Source of the DNA: Cladobotryum mycophilum
Lineage: Eukaryota; Ascomycota; Sordariomycetes; Hypocreales; Hypocreaceae
Reading direction: 5' to 3'
NCBI GenBank assembly: GCA_036429605.1
Contig: CM071590.1
Span: 2,666,001 to 2,730,000 of the forward strand
Length of the DNA: 64,000 nucleotides
A model generated the notes under the pieces. The model did not search any database and was not told where the DNA came from. It worked only from the letters and a program-made list of their open reading frames with translations. Every line of letters begins with the position of its first letter. Position 1 is the first letter of the stretch. Both the position numbers and the translations under genes were made by a program. Positions 11,800-23,094 of the stretch are shown one piece after another.

Positions 11800-13501
11800 A
11801 TGGCCAACCAAGGTCAGTACCAGACCCTGCCACGACATCTTCAACAAACACCACGACTAACACAATACTCTGCAGGCATGGATGAGAAGAAGAGGCCCGC
11901 CGCCTTAAATCTTACACCCGCTCGAACTGGATCCCTAAGTTCGTCATCATCAGAAGGCTCACTCAAGGTGCCCCGAACACCTCGATTCGCCGAAGCCACA
12001 TCAGTTCACTCTCCCACCGATTCCCGATCGCCCTTTGCCGACCCAAAGGACTCTTATGTTTCCGAGTCTCAGCCCGGCGATGTTGGCTTCGGCTACATCA
12101 AGGATCCTAAGCGAGATTCTATGCCTGTCCCAATGACACCCCTCAAGAGCGCCATGAGGGTGCCTGGAACACCTGGCAGAGCTTTGGTCAACCCTCTCAG
12201 TCCCACATTCCGCGAGGAGGAGCTTCTCGAGAAGCAGGAAAAGTCCACCGAGAAGGAGCAGGCACAAGATATGGTATGTTCCTCTTTACCGTGCCATACA
12301 GATGCTTGTGCTTGTGCTTGTGCTTGAGATATGAGCTAACCCTCTATTTAGAAAATCAAAGTTCGTGTTCGTCTGGCCAAGTTTGCCCTCCGAAGCGTTC
12401 ATTTCAGCTGCTCCCTCATTATCCTCGCCATGTTGTCGTCATCTTTTGCCATCTTCAACGCCACCAAGGCTCTTCCTTCGCAAAGCGCTATGCCAGCTTG
12501 GGCTGTCGGTACCGATCCCTGGGCTCAGAAGCTTGTTCTTGCCATGGCCTGTCTCTCTCTGGGTATCTCCGTCATAGTTTTCGCCGCCTACTGCCGAGGT
12601 GGACACAGGCGAGCTGAGAAGGTCGGAACGTACTACACCATGTTTGCCATTGGATGGGTGAGTCGCTATTCCTACATCTTTTTTATTTGTTCCTTTCTGA
12701 CCATTCTTCTAGTTCATCGTGAGCTTGATCCTTTGGGTCTTGGCCGCCGCCGTCTTCTCCAACGCCAAGAACACCGGTAAGAACAAGGATATGTGGGGTT
12801 GGTCTTGTGTGCAGAACCAGCGACATGTCGTCTTTGCCGACAAGGTCAAGTACAGTCTCGTCTGCCGCCTTCAGAACTGGACCCTCATCTGCATCATCAT
12901 CGAGGTCGTTGTCGAGGTTATCAGCATTATGCTCTACAGCATCATCTTCTACCGATACTTCTCCAAGCGACGCCTGACCAAGTCAATGGACATGCGAGAC
13001 CGTGCCCGCTCCGATCTCTACCTTGCTCAACTCCGCGTCCAGTCAGCGCCAAACACTCCTGGTTTCCCCAAGTCCCCAGTCTGGGGAGGTCCCACGACCC
13101 CTGGTCTTCCTCCCAAGTCTCCCGCTCTCAGCCAGTATGCCCTGTCGCCGCGCCACCCTCCTGCTGCTTTTGGAAGCCTGTCAAACATTGAGGAGAAGAG
13201 CCCCTTCACCCCCGGAGTTCAGTCATTTGAGCCTCAGTCTCAGTTTACTCCTCGACCGCTGCCGAGCTTTAAGCTCCAAGCTCCTCCTCTGAAGGCACCC
13301 TCCGCGACACCCAAGAACATGAGCCCCCTTACCCCGGTTGGTGGATCGCTTCCCCTCAGCGACCTGACGCCCGCACCTCAGCATGCTCCATTTGCTGCCG
13401 AAGAGCCGACTTACGAAGCCGTCCCCATTCCGGGTGCATACGCTGGTGCTGCTATCAAGGTACCACCGCCCGTCCAGACAACATTTGGACCTTCAAACTA
13501 G
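11800..13501 (+). CDS. Four-TM membrane protein with Ser/Thr-Pro-rich tails, unknown function
   Basis: I do not recognise a named family. Exons are 11800-11812, 11876-12273, 12352-12657 and 12713-13501, giving 501 residues. The first 145 residues are hydrophilic and Ser/Pro-rich. Four hydrophobic helices follow at about 148-172, 198-217, 231-254 and 295-318, with a Cys- and Trp-containing loop (DMWGWSCVQNQ) between helices 3 and 4. A 180-residue C-terminal tail is full of SP/TP sites (PGFPKSP, TPGLPPKSP, SPLTP), suggesting a target of proline-directed kinases. The four-helix layout resembles MARVEL-type or tetraspan proteins, an inference only. The first intron splits codon 5, has branch GACTAAC, and is 63 nt without a stop, so retention would insert 21 residues. 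Existence of the gene is well supported. Confidence 0.85.
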
Positions 13502-14419
13502 GGGAGGGGTGTTGGGTTGGGGGATTTCCCCTGGTAGAGATGATAATGATGTATATGTTTTTTTTTGTAAGATTTTTTTTTTTAACGAGGCGGGCTATTC
13601 TTCAAAGGTTATACCAAATTGGGCGTTTTGGATGGCAAAGATTACTCGTGTGTCGCAACAGGATTCGACATTTTGACATATAGGCATCTATAATTGACTG
13701 TACAATGATTATCATGAGATGTGCTGTTCCTTTTACGTGATATCTTGTTTCCATTATGAGTACGTGCGTATAGGGTTCACCTCGAACTTGTCTCCCCCTT
13801 TCGTAATGGGCTGCCTGTATGTTTGCTATGAACTGTTTACACTAAGGATGTATGTTGACATTATGTATCTGATATTTGACGTATGATGTGAGTTTCACAT
13901 ACAATCACAGTTCGCAGCCAAGATCTATATTGGGGGACATTTGTACATGGTGGCTGCATTTTGAGGAAGGAAGATTCACATCTGATCCTCAGGCAATACG
14001 ACATCACAGTTAAGATGCACATCAATTAAATCACTCGTCTAGATTCATGTTTTTGAACGTAAAGAAAATCGTTATGATAGCGACCCTAGATACAGACACG
14101 GGACGACAGGAGCAGGGTAAAAAAGACAATCATTGCATTACTTTTTGGTTGCCCGCCGCACCTTCAGTCATTAAGGTGCAAAGGACTTCCCGAGCCTTCG
14201 TCACGCAGCCAATCCCATACCCCTTCCCTGTAGTCACCCTCGAGACCAATTTTTGATGCGGTCCCAGGTGGCCTTTCTAGAAACGCGGATCTATCAGCAG
14301 TTACCAACAAAAAAATCACCGTTAACACTCCCACAGATGCCTAACTGCCGTGAAGAGGGCTACCCAATATGATGGAGCCCCAGAAGGAAAATCGTTATTG
14401 TTTTTTTCTTTTTTTAAAT
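13502..14419. other. Convergent 3' spacer four-TM gene/eIF4A
   Basis: This 0.9-kb region holds 3' UTRs of both neighbours, including T-rich stretches at 13557-13582 and 14400-14420. No gene is supported. Confidence 0.55.
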
Positions 14420-15951
14420 TTAGATGAGATCAGCAACGTTCATGGGCATCTCCTCAATCTGGGTGCTGTAGAACTGCTCGATCTCACGCATCATGCGGAC
14501 ATCTTCGGCAGTGACGAAGTTGATGGCAACACCCTTTCGGCCGAAACGACCACCACGACCGATACGGTGAATGTAGTTTTCACGGTTGGCGGGAAGATCA
14601 TAGTTGATAACCAGGGAGACCTGCTGGACATCGATACCACGAGCCAAAAGATCAGTGGCGATCAGGACACGAGAAGAACCGGATCGGAACTCCTTCATAA
14701 TCAGGTCACGCTGAGCCTGGTCCATGTCACCGTGCATGGCCGAGACGGTGAAGTCACGGGCGGTGAGCTTGTCGGTGAGCCAGTCGACCTTTCTGCGGGT
14801 GTTGCAGAAGATGACGGCCTGGGTGATGGTAACAGTCTCATACAGATCAGAGAGGGTATCGAGCTTCCACTCCTCCTTCTCAACGGCAATGTAGAACTGC
14901 TTAATACCTTCCAGGGTAAGCTCATCCTTCTTGACCAGGATACGGACGGGGTCACGCATGAACTTGGTGGTGACCTCAAGGACGTCCTGGGGCATGGTAG
15001 CGGAGAGAAGGACGACCTGGGTGGTCTGAGGAAGGAGCTGGAAAATGTCGTAGATTTGCTCAGTGAAACCACGCTAGACAAGGTGTTAGCAAGACATTCT
15101 GTGGCAACGAAGAGACAAGGGAAGTTCATACAGAAAGCATTTCGTCGGCCTCATCGAGGACGAACATCTTCATGGCATCGGTCTTGAGGAAACGACGCTG
15201 GATCATGTCGTGGACACGACCGGGGGTACCGACGACGACCTGAGGGCCGTCCTGGAGAGCCTTCATGTCATCACGAACGCTGGTACCACCAATGCAGGCG
15301 TGGCACTCGACGTTCATGAAGTCACCGATGGCGACGACGACCTTTTGGATCTGCTGGGCCAACTCTCGAGTAGGGGCCAAGATCAAGGCCTGGCACTGCT
15401 TGACCGAAGTGTCGATCTTCTGAAGGACGGAAATGGAGAAAGTAGCGGTCTTTCCAGTACCAGACTGGGCTTGGGCAATGACATCGTGACCCTTGATGAC
15501 GGGCATGATGGCACGCTGCTGGATAGCAGAGGGTCGCTCGAAACCGTAGGCATAAACTATTTTTTTTGTGTCAGATTCGTGGCGGGGTCGTTATCGTAAG
15601 GGGTCGCGGGGCACACTCACCACCTCGGAGAAGTTCAGACTTGAGGTTCATGTCATCGAAAGAGTCGACAGTCTCGTCATAGTTGGACTCGATCTGTCCT
15701 ATGAGGCCCAAAAACGTTAGCTACTGAGAAGATGGAGAGAGACTGGTGACGCTGGTTGGGAGCGAAGGACGAGGCATCGTGGGGTTAGGTTTATCGATAC
15801 CAACGCACATGCGTCTTCTCGATGAAATCAAAACCACACAAGCCCACCTTGCATCTCTCCTGAAGAGATGTATCAGGGGAAAAAAAAACAGGAGAGAAGA
15901 GGAAAAAAACTCACCCTCGGGGACGTCCTCGAGTCCCTTGTCGGTAGCCAT
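14420..15951 (-). CDS. TIF1: ATP-dependent RNA helicase eIF4A
   Basis: DEAD-box subunit of eIF4F that unwinds 5' leader structure for ribosome scanning. Exons are 15915-15951, 15621-15698, 15132-15556 and 14420-15073; the protein is 397 residues, the family norm. Motifs in order: Q-motif region (YGFERPSAIQQRAI), Walker A SGTGKT, PTREL, GTPGR, DEAD (VLDEADEML), SAT (LLSATMP), and the motif VI segment HRIGRGGRFGRKG. The end MPMNVADLI is the classic eIF4A C-terminus. The first intron (15699-15914, 216 nt) is about three times the usual size here. A minus-strand TATATAA lies at 16162-16168. A strong hairpin sits in the presumed leader at 15978-16002. Highly confident. Confidence 0.97.
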
Positions 15952-15977
15952 GATTGCGGTGGAAGTGAAGAAAAAAA

Positions 15978-16002
15978 CTAGATCAAGCACAGCTCGATCT
16001 AG
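15978..16002 (-). promoter_or_regulatory. Hairpin in eIF4A 5' leader
   Basis: On the minus strand, CTAGATCGAGC and GCTTGATCTAG flank a 3-nt TGT loop. They pair along 11 positions with a single G-U wobble. The hairpin ends 27 nt before the eIF4A ATG and lies downstream of the TATA-like element, so it should be part of the mRNA leader. A regulatory role is inferred, not shown. Confidence 0.5.
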
Positions 16003-16161
16003 AAGAAGGTTGATGAAGTAGGCGGGGTTGCTGTTTGCAACAAAAAGATGACAGACTTCTCACTGGAGAAGGCTGCAAAGTCGTGGAAAGGAAGAAAGTA
16101 TCGTCTAGACTCAGTACTCTCGATTCAAACGAGAGCCTATGGAACCTAGGAAAAGAGGGAG

Positions 16162-16168
16162 TTATATA
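16162..16168 (-). promoter_or_regulatory. TATA-like element of eIF4A gene
   Basis: TATATAA on the minus strand about 210 nt upstream of the eIF4A ATG. It is the only clean TATA box near the gene. Confidence 0.45.
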
Positions 16169-16485
16169 TCGTTGATGTTGTTCCTGGTGAGGGTTGGAGG
16201 AGGAGAAGAAAAAAAAGTTGACTGAGGGGCGATGGTGGACTTGTAAATTTTCCCTCCCTGCCCACCATCGATCCAGCCAATGAGGGCTGTGGAAATTAGC
16301 TTAGTGGGTCTGATCGTTAGGGTACCAAAGTGTTACCAGAGGGTACGAGGTACCTCCTTCCTCTGCGCCTACGATAATTTTTTTCTTCACCCGATAATAA
16401 ATTTTAATACGGAGCACGGAGTACGCGCAGACAGACAACGCACGGTGGCGGACTGCACTGAAGTTTTTTTCCTCTTCTCCCCCTA

Positions 16486-16520
16486 CTGCACACTGCACAC
16501 TGCACACTGCACTGCACTGC
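16486..16520 (+). repeat. CTGCACA-type tandem repeat
   Basis: Repeated CTGCACA units degenerate into CTGCA, within the divergent spacer. Confidence 0.85.
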
Positions 16521-16989
16521 AGTAACAACAACAAAAACAAAACAAAAAACACTACCTTACCTAAGATACTTACGCTACCTACCTAAGTTTGAGCGGCTTG
16601 TGAGCGATTGGATGGGCTCACAGGTCTTTTCTCTCTCCAAGCGCCACCCACCACTACCACACCACCACCGCCTTGTTCTTTTCTCTGGCCGCTACTTGTT
16701 ATTGTCTCAGCAGCGCATGACAGGTTTTTTTTATTTTTATTTTTTTAAACTGCTCATACATAACAAATACTCGTACCAGGGGAGTCAGTCATTGGAACAA
16801 GTCGTTACTCTGACTCATAATTTTCTTACAAGTACCATCTGCTCGCATCTTAGCACTTAATCGTCACTTGCCCCGGCACAACCAAGGCCAAATCTTAGAT
16901 CGCCTCCTCCTCCTGCTTTTACCAAGTACCTAACTAGGGTTAAGTTGATAGGCGACGAGCCGGGCTGACAAACTTCCCAATCTTAAAAT

Positions 16990-18760
16990 ATGCCTTCTGC
17001 CATATCAAATTCAGCCCATACTAATAATACACTTCCCAACAACCCGGGAGAATACAGTGACTCACACCATATCATGCAGCAGTCTGACTCAATTCCAACT
17101 CATCCTCTTGGTGTCAAACCTTTGGGCAATCAGTACCTCTCCGATGGGCCCATTGCACGTCGGTCCATTGGAACATGGGCGGTTCTCCCTGATGAGATGC
17201 TTAATGTGATATTGGAGCAGTTTGACAAGGATGCCATTCTGAAACTTGGTTCTACCTGCAAGTTTTTCTACGCCTTCTGTCATTCTGATGAGCTATGGAA
17301 ATCATTGTATTTACAGTAAGTTCTATAGTCTCCTTCTCCTTGTGATTGGAATTTTGCATACGGTCAAAAAAGCATGTATTTTACTCACAGCCGAGAGGTT
17401 GGCAATGCCAAATCAACCCCAAGCGACGCATTATGCTTGTAAACAAGTCCAACTGTATAAGAGACTGACCCAGAGTCATCGTAGGTCGGAGTTGAAAAAC
17501 AACCAGACAATAAAATGGCAGCGTTCCTGGAGATCCACTGTCATGGGACTGCCCGAAGACAAAGAGGCCAAGGTTGATTGTAGTCAGGTCTTCTCCGACG
17601 TTTTGCATAGGCCATTCGCCTGTAGCAACATTGTCTTGTCATACTATGCTACCAGAATACCAAAGGCGAACCAAATCCACCGTTTTGACAATCTCTCATA
17701 CGACGAGTATGCAGAGCGATGGACCGAGAAGCCTTTCATCTTGACCAAGTGCATCCAAGACTGGCCCGTCTACTCCCAGTGGACCATTGACAGCATCTTG
17801 AAAGACTACGCCGACGTCGCGTTCCGAGCCGAGGCAGTGGACTGGTCATTTTCCCGATACTGCGATTATATGAACAACAACAAGGATGAAAGTCCATTGT
17901 ATCTGTTTGATCGCAAATTTGCGGAAAAGATGGGAGTCAAGGTTGGACATGATGCTGATGCCGCTTATTGGCGACCTAATTGCTTCGGACCAGACCTTTT
18001 CGAGGTCCTCGGGGACGAGCGACCGGCTCATCGGTGGTTGATCATTGGCCCCGAACGAAGTGGTTCAACATTTCACAAGGATCCGAACGGCACAAGTGCC
18101 TGGAATGCGGTGATTCAAGGGTCCAAGTACTGGATCATGTTCCCACCTGCGACCCAGGTACCGGGGGTTTATGTGTCGCAAGACAGCAGTGAAGTTACAA
18201 GCCCACTGAGCATCGCGGAGTGGCTGCTCACGTTCCACGAGGAGGCTCGACAGCTTCCCGAATGTGTGGAAGGTATCTGCAACACAGGTGAAATCCTACA
18301 TGTTCCGAGTGGATGGTGGCATCTAGTGGTCAATCTGGAGAATGGAATTGCATTGACGCAGAATTTTGTTCCCCAGTCCCCCAGCTTGAATCTTGTTTCG
18401 GAAGTGCTGGCCTTTTTGCGGGATAGGCCCAATCAGGTGACGGGATTTTCACGAGACGTCGAAAACCCGTTTGAGCTGTTCACGGAAAGACTCAAACAAG
18501 ACTACCCAGATGTTTTGGAGAGGGGACTTGAACTGGCGGATAAGAAGACTGGCAAGAAACGGAAGTGGGATACGGCAGTGGGTCGAGACGAGGAACAGCA
18601 GGGGGAGGTTTCAGTTTCAGTTTCGGGTTCGGGAGCGATGATGAGGAAGAGATTCCTTGATGGGATAGATCTTGACGACTTTAAGGAGGGTACGGGGTAT
18701 TCGGTGTGTAACAAACGATCTGCACATAGTCTATACCTAAAGACAAGCACATGTAAGTAA
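16990..18760 (+). CDS. F-box and JmjC-domain protein (JMJD6-like dioxygenase)
   Basis: Predicted Fe(II)/2-oxoglutarate oxygenase joined to an N-terminal F-box. Exons are 16990-17315 and 17485-18760, giving 533 residues. The F-box (LPDEMLNVILEQFDKDAILK, continuing to ELWKSLYL) is at about residues 62-108. The JmjC domain spans about 145-385: the iron facial triad is visible as H-x-D in GSTFHKDPNGTSAWN and the distal His in HVPSGWWHLVVN. Substrates of this branch are hydroxylated lysines or histone and RNA-binding proteins. The intron acceptor at 17484 was chosen because it joins the F-box helix to the conserved KWQRSWRS block in frame. The low-complexity C-terminus and the exact last 25 residues are uncertain, since a further intron there cannot be excluded. 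Confidence 0.88.
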
Positions 18761-19328
18761 ATACTAGGTATGATGCAATTGTTTTAACATCAAAGTATAT
18801 TTCTAGAGTACTACAACTATAATGGTGTGGCGATGACGAACAATGATCCCCCCTATTATCAAGCTACTAAGACCACTCCGGACATCTCAAGTCTCTCAAT
18901 GATCTTCGTACCAAGCACTCGGTATATTTCTGGTTGCCAGGCAATTCGAGCCTCAAGTGATGAATTTTTCCTGCATGGGCGGGTTCCGTGTAAAAAAAGG
19001 AGTCAGGGGGAAAAAGGAAAAAAAAACCTCGACGCATACCTGTTGTAGCTACCTTGGTTGTATGGATGGATCTCAAGGGCACTTCTATTAATGGGAATGG
19101 GCATTTGCCCGCCGGAAGCAATTTGACCACGTCACCGCTGACTCCAGCAGAGCGCAGAGAGACCCCGGCAAGACTACCGTCCTAGTATCACTAGCGTCCA
19201 TTGAGCTCGCTGGCCGTGGGAGAGGGTATGGGGACATGAAGCACCAACCATGGGGGCAGCTGCAGAGAGCTACTAGGTAAGGGGGAGGGGGATTGGGAGA
19301 CATTACTTGAAGAAAGGGAGAGTGAATT

Positions 19329-19351
19329 AAAAAAAAAAAAAAAAAAAAAAA
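19329..19351 (+). repeat. Poly-A tract, 23 bases
   Basis: Uninterrupted run of 23 A residues in intergenic DNA. No neighbouring reverse-transcribed element is recognisable. Confidence 0.95.
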
Positions 19352-19995
19352 GGAACAAGAAAAGAAAAAAGAAATCTACAAAGCTTTGCTGATGGTGTGC
19401 AGAATTATAGGTAGGCATGCGAATGCAATTCACACTCAAGCCCCAACTCAATTGATATGGAGGAGTAAAGGTCCAGTTCCTCCATTACCCCCTTTGATGG
19501 TCCTGGGGCTAGCACTCTAGCACTCTAGCACTCCCAATCCTGGATGGATGGATGTCTCAGCGCTCATGGCGGAGATGCTCAACAGCAGCTACAGGACGAG
19601 GGACCTGGAACCTAAGCTTTTTGGTTTTTACCCCCAAGCCATCACCCACGCCACTTGCGGCCCCTCAAAGCGGAGGAGGTAGCCACGGTAGCCACTGACC
19701 AGTAGCGTCTAGCACTTCACTATTGCCCACTGAGCCTCCCAGGTCCAGCGTGCTTTCCAACGGCCCTGACTGGGCAGAGACAAGGCGGGCCGCCATATTC
19801 GCCTCCACCATGAACTGTGTCTATGCTTGAATGTACATGGACTGATTACCTGTAGCGCACCTAGAAGTAAGGTACCTTTACCTACCATATAGTAAGTACC
19901 TCTAGTAGCAGTAGTACCTAGCACCTGTCGTCGTCGCAAGAGGCTATCCAATCCTCCAATCCAATCCATCCATCCCATCCATCCATACCTGATCA

Positions 19996-20016
19996 GACTC
20001 GACTCGACTCGACTCG
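19996..20016 (+). repeat. (GACTC)4 repeat
   Basis: Four tandem GACTC pentamers in the spacer upstream of the CCCH-SMR gene. Confidence 0.9.
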
Positions 20017-20783
20017 TCCCCATCCCTAATAGCAGTAGCTCTCCAACACACACTTCATCCATCCACAAGTGACCTATCTCGTCGATATCGCTGCTGCTGG
20101 GCCTCTACGCCTTGCTTACTGCTGCCCATCCGCATCGTCTGCGGCACAACCTATCTCTTTTATATACCCATTCCGACTCTTCTTTGTTGGCTGGCGGGGT
20201 TTGCGACGCAATGTAAGGCCGTCGTCCCCGACGTTTCTGTCCTCCACTGTCTGTTCGCTTCTCCGCCTCCTTCGACCTCGAACCTTGTTCACCGCGCGTG
20301 TTCCGCCCTTTGTCTTCTTCTTGACTTGATTTATTTTTCTTCTAAAACTTCCTTTTTCTTCTTGACTTGTTTTTTTTTAATAAAACTCTTCTCTTTATAA
20401 ACCTGAGATCGATCGCCTTGAGATTGTAAGTTTCCCCCATAACTATTCCGGACTCCGGGGGGCGCGTTCCCAACTCGGCCGCGTTGCTTATCCCCTTGTC
20501 TAATGCTGACTGACTGATTGACTGACTGGCTGGCTTGCTTCCGACAGACACAGCTTCCTCTCTTACACCTTTGCTTTACAGTTTGCTTCCGAAATCCATC
20601 GCTTCTTTGTCCTCCGTCTTCTCTCTATAATCGAAAAGAACGAAGCGCATGTTATTACTTCCCCCGTATTCATGCACTTCAAGACGAACCTACTCTGATT
20701 CACAGACCGCCGTTCGGTAATACAAACCCCCCTTCGACATATAACCATTGGCTTGCATCATCCGGATTGGAGGATCTGCAACC

Positions 20784-23094
20784 ATGGTGTTGGACGAGCA
20801 CTTTGAGATGTGCCTGCACATCTTGCAGGACCCGAATCTTGAGGACGAAGACAAGACAGATAAAATTGAAGACCTGTTCAGAAGGGAGACGACACTCTCA
20901 GGCATATCCCTTGAGAATGCCGTCCTCGATGTCGTGTGGAGACACCGGGAAGGGGAGGGACCTCAACGTCGCCGCCGCCCATTCGCCAAACTATTCTCCG
21001 ACGACCATCACCGGCTTCCTGGCGAAGCTCTGGAACGCCCTTGTCGGGATCCCCAAGGCTGGCTGTAAGCCCCCTTGCCCCGCCTGGCTTTATCCCTTCC
21101 ACTTTCAACCGCAAGGCATCAACAAACTCTCCATTTTCCTCGCCGCGGGCATCACCACGACTTGCCCTTGCGACGCCCGTGCCAATCCCCCACAGCCCAA
21201 ATCTTAATGCATATGAATTCGCCAATGACTGCACTCCGGCCGTAGAAATTTTGGGCGATTACCAGACCGAGAACGTCGATTGGCTTGTCAATGACGACAC
21301 CCTCAGTCTTTCATCGTCGGTTGGCACAACAAAGAGTCTCAATGCCGCTGCCCCTGAATTCTCTTCCATGTCCACCCAGAATGTGGACATGTCTCCCTAC
21401 GACATGCTTCGCTCGATCCTTGGGCAAACCAGAACAGACGAGGAGATTGAGACGGCGCTGGCGGCGCACAACTACGACTTGAGTGCAACCATCGCATCCA
21501 TCATGGAATCTGGCACAGATGGCTCTACAAATGGTTCACAAACAGACGAACCCAGGAACGTGCTCATTGGCAAATCCATCTCCGCAGAGGGACGCCCATC
21601 TACCCCGGTGAACCAGAAATCCGGTGTAATTTGCAAGTTTTACATGTCCACCGGACAGTGCCTCCGTGCAGACTGTCGCTTCAGTCACGATCTAAGCAAC
21701 CACCTTTGCAAGTAAGTGCAAGCAAGAATCGAAACTCAATTGGTTCAGTGTGAGCTAACAATCTCTTCCTAGATATTGGGTGATGGGCAACTGCCTAGCT
21801 GGTGATACTTGTATTTTCTCGCATGACCCTACGAAGCTCATGAATAAACTGGCGCTTGATGGAAGCAACGGCACTCCTCCGTCCAAAGGACAAAGCTTGA
21901 TGCTCCAGGATATGAACTCGTTCCCTTCCTTGCAGCCAGGGACCCCGGAGCAGCGGGCAGGCTTTTTGAGTTCTAGTTTCCCCGGATTGACTCCACCGGC
22001 AGGGCTGAGATCCCTGCATGGCACGGAAAGTCCGCGTTCAAGATCTCGACCTGGCAGTCGACACCAGGCCAAAGAAGCAAATGTGTCAGCTCCGGCTCTC
22101 GACGATACCGAGGCGTTCCCATCCCTCGGATCGGCTACCGCAAAGCAAGGGAAGAAGCACCATGGCAAGCGCGGTGGACATGGACATGCGCACAAGGAAA
22201 ATGGCGGCATTAGCTCTTTGGCAGATATCGTCAAGATGAATCCGCCAGCTCCCGGCTCCCCCGCGCCGAAGCCCGCAAGCCAGTGCAGAATGGCAACTCG
22301 ACTGTTAAGAACGGTGAGAACAGTGCTGCGGCTCTAGCTATCCCCAGCCCAAAGCACATCCCATGGTTGGAAACTGGCGATCGCGCAAACAAGGCATACT
22401 TGAAGGCTCGTCAGGAGGCTATCAAACACGGCGGCCTTCGAAACAAGTTTCTACAAAGGTGTGTTTAATCTTGCTACCTTGAAAAATAAATAAATAAAAA
22501 CAATCCCCCGGCATGTCTGTTTCTATGGACTAACAGCCGAGTAGCGCTGCACAGGCGTGGAATCGCAATGATGCCCGAGCCGCCAAAGCTCTTAGCCTTC
22601 GTGGGCAAAGTGAGAATGACCTGATGCGGAAGGCACACCGGGAAGCAGCGCGTGAGCTGTATGAGGAGCGAAACAGGAGCTTGGACGGCTCGTCGGAAGT
22701 CTACGTTGATCTCCACGGTCTCCATCCAGAAGAAGCCGTTGAATATCTGGAGAAGGTGCTTATGGAGAACGAAAAGGCGGCAAGGCCCATCTACGCCATC
22801 ACTGGTACCGGCCATCACAGCAAGAACGGCAAGGATAAAGTAGGCAAGGCCATCAGATCATTTTTGAATGAGTGGAGGTATGCTTATCGAGAGTTCTCGG
22901 TGCCCGGTGACCGAAACAATATGGGCGGCATCCTTGGAGTGGACGCAAGCAGCTGGGATAAATCGCTGGCAAGAGAAGGAATGGAAGAAGACAAGGATCT
23001 GGCCGATATGCTCAGCCAGGGTGTCGAGATTGGCGATGGCAAGGTCAGGCTGTTGGTCCGGGATCCTCCCAAGGGACCGAGCGGACGACGATGA
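20784..23094 (+). CDS. CCCH zinc-finger, DUF1771 and SMR domain protein, frame broken twice
   Basis: Likely cytoplasmic RNA-binding protein, possibly a nuclease of translation quality control by analogy with SMR proteins such as yeast Cue2. Exons are 20784-21711, 21773-22458 and 22545-23094. In order: an N-terminal helical region; a Pro/Ser-rich linker; a helical block near DMLRSILGQTRTDEEIETAL resembling a CUE/UBA fold; two CCCH fingers (CKFYMSTGQCLRADCRFSH and CKYWVMGNCLAGDTCIFSH); a DUF1771 helix (AQAWNRNDARAAKALSLRGQ); and an SMR domain with VDLHGLHPEEAVEYLE and the TGTGHHS loop. Two one-base losses break the frame, near the G4 run 20952-20955 and at the C5 run 22258-22262. Restoring one base at each gives 721 codons without stops, so both look like assembly errors. 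Domain calls confident; function inferred. Confidence 0.87.

Larger units (their letters stand above)
15952..16989. other. Divergent promoter region eIF4A/F-box-JmjC
   Basis: The left part is the eIF4A leader and core promoter. The middle carries a CTGCACA repeat (16486-16520), and the right part is upstream of the JmjC gene. No ORF is supported. Confidence 0.55.
18761..20783. other. 2-kb spacer, probably promoter and leader of CCCH-SMR gene
   Basis: No gene recognised. It contains a 23-base poly-A run (19329-19351), a GACTC pentamer repeat (19996-20016), many TACCTA-type words near 19860-19925 and a TATATA element near 20160. A plausible 5'UTR intron with GTAAGT donor at 20426 and a CAG acceptor ending at 20547 lies before the start codon. 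Confidence 0.45.

Noticed and set aside
14369..15187. 272-codon plus-strand frame opposite eIF4A
   Set aside because: Antisense shadow of the highly codon-biased eIF4A exons; it also runs across a real intron.
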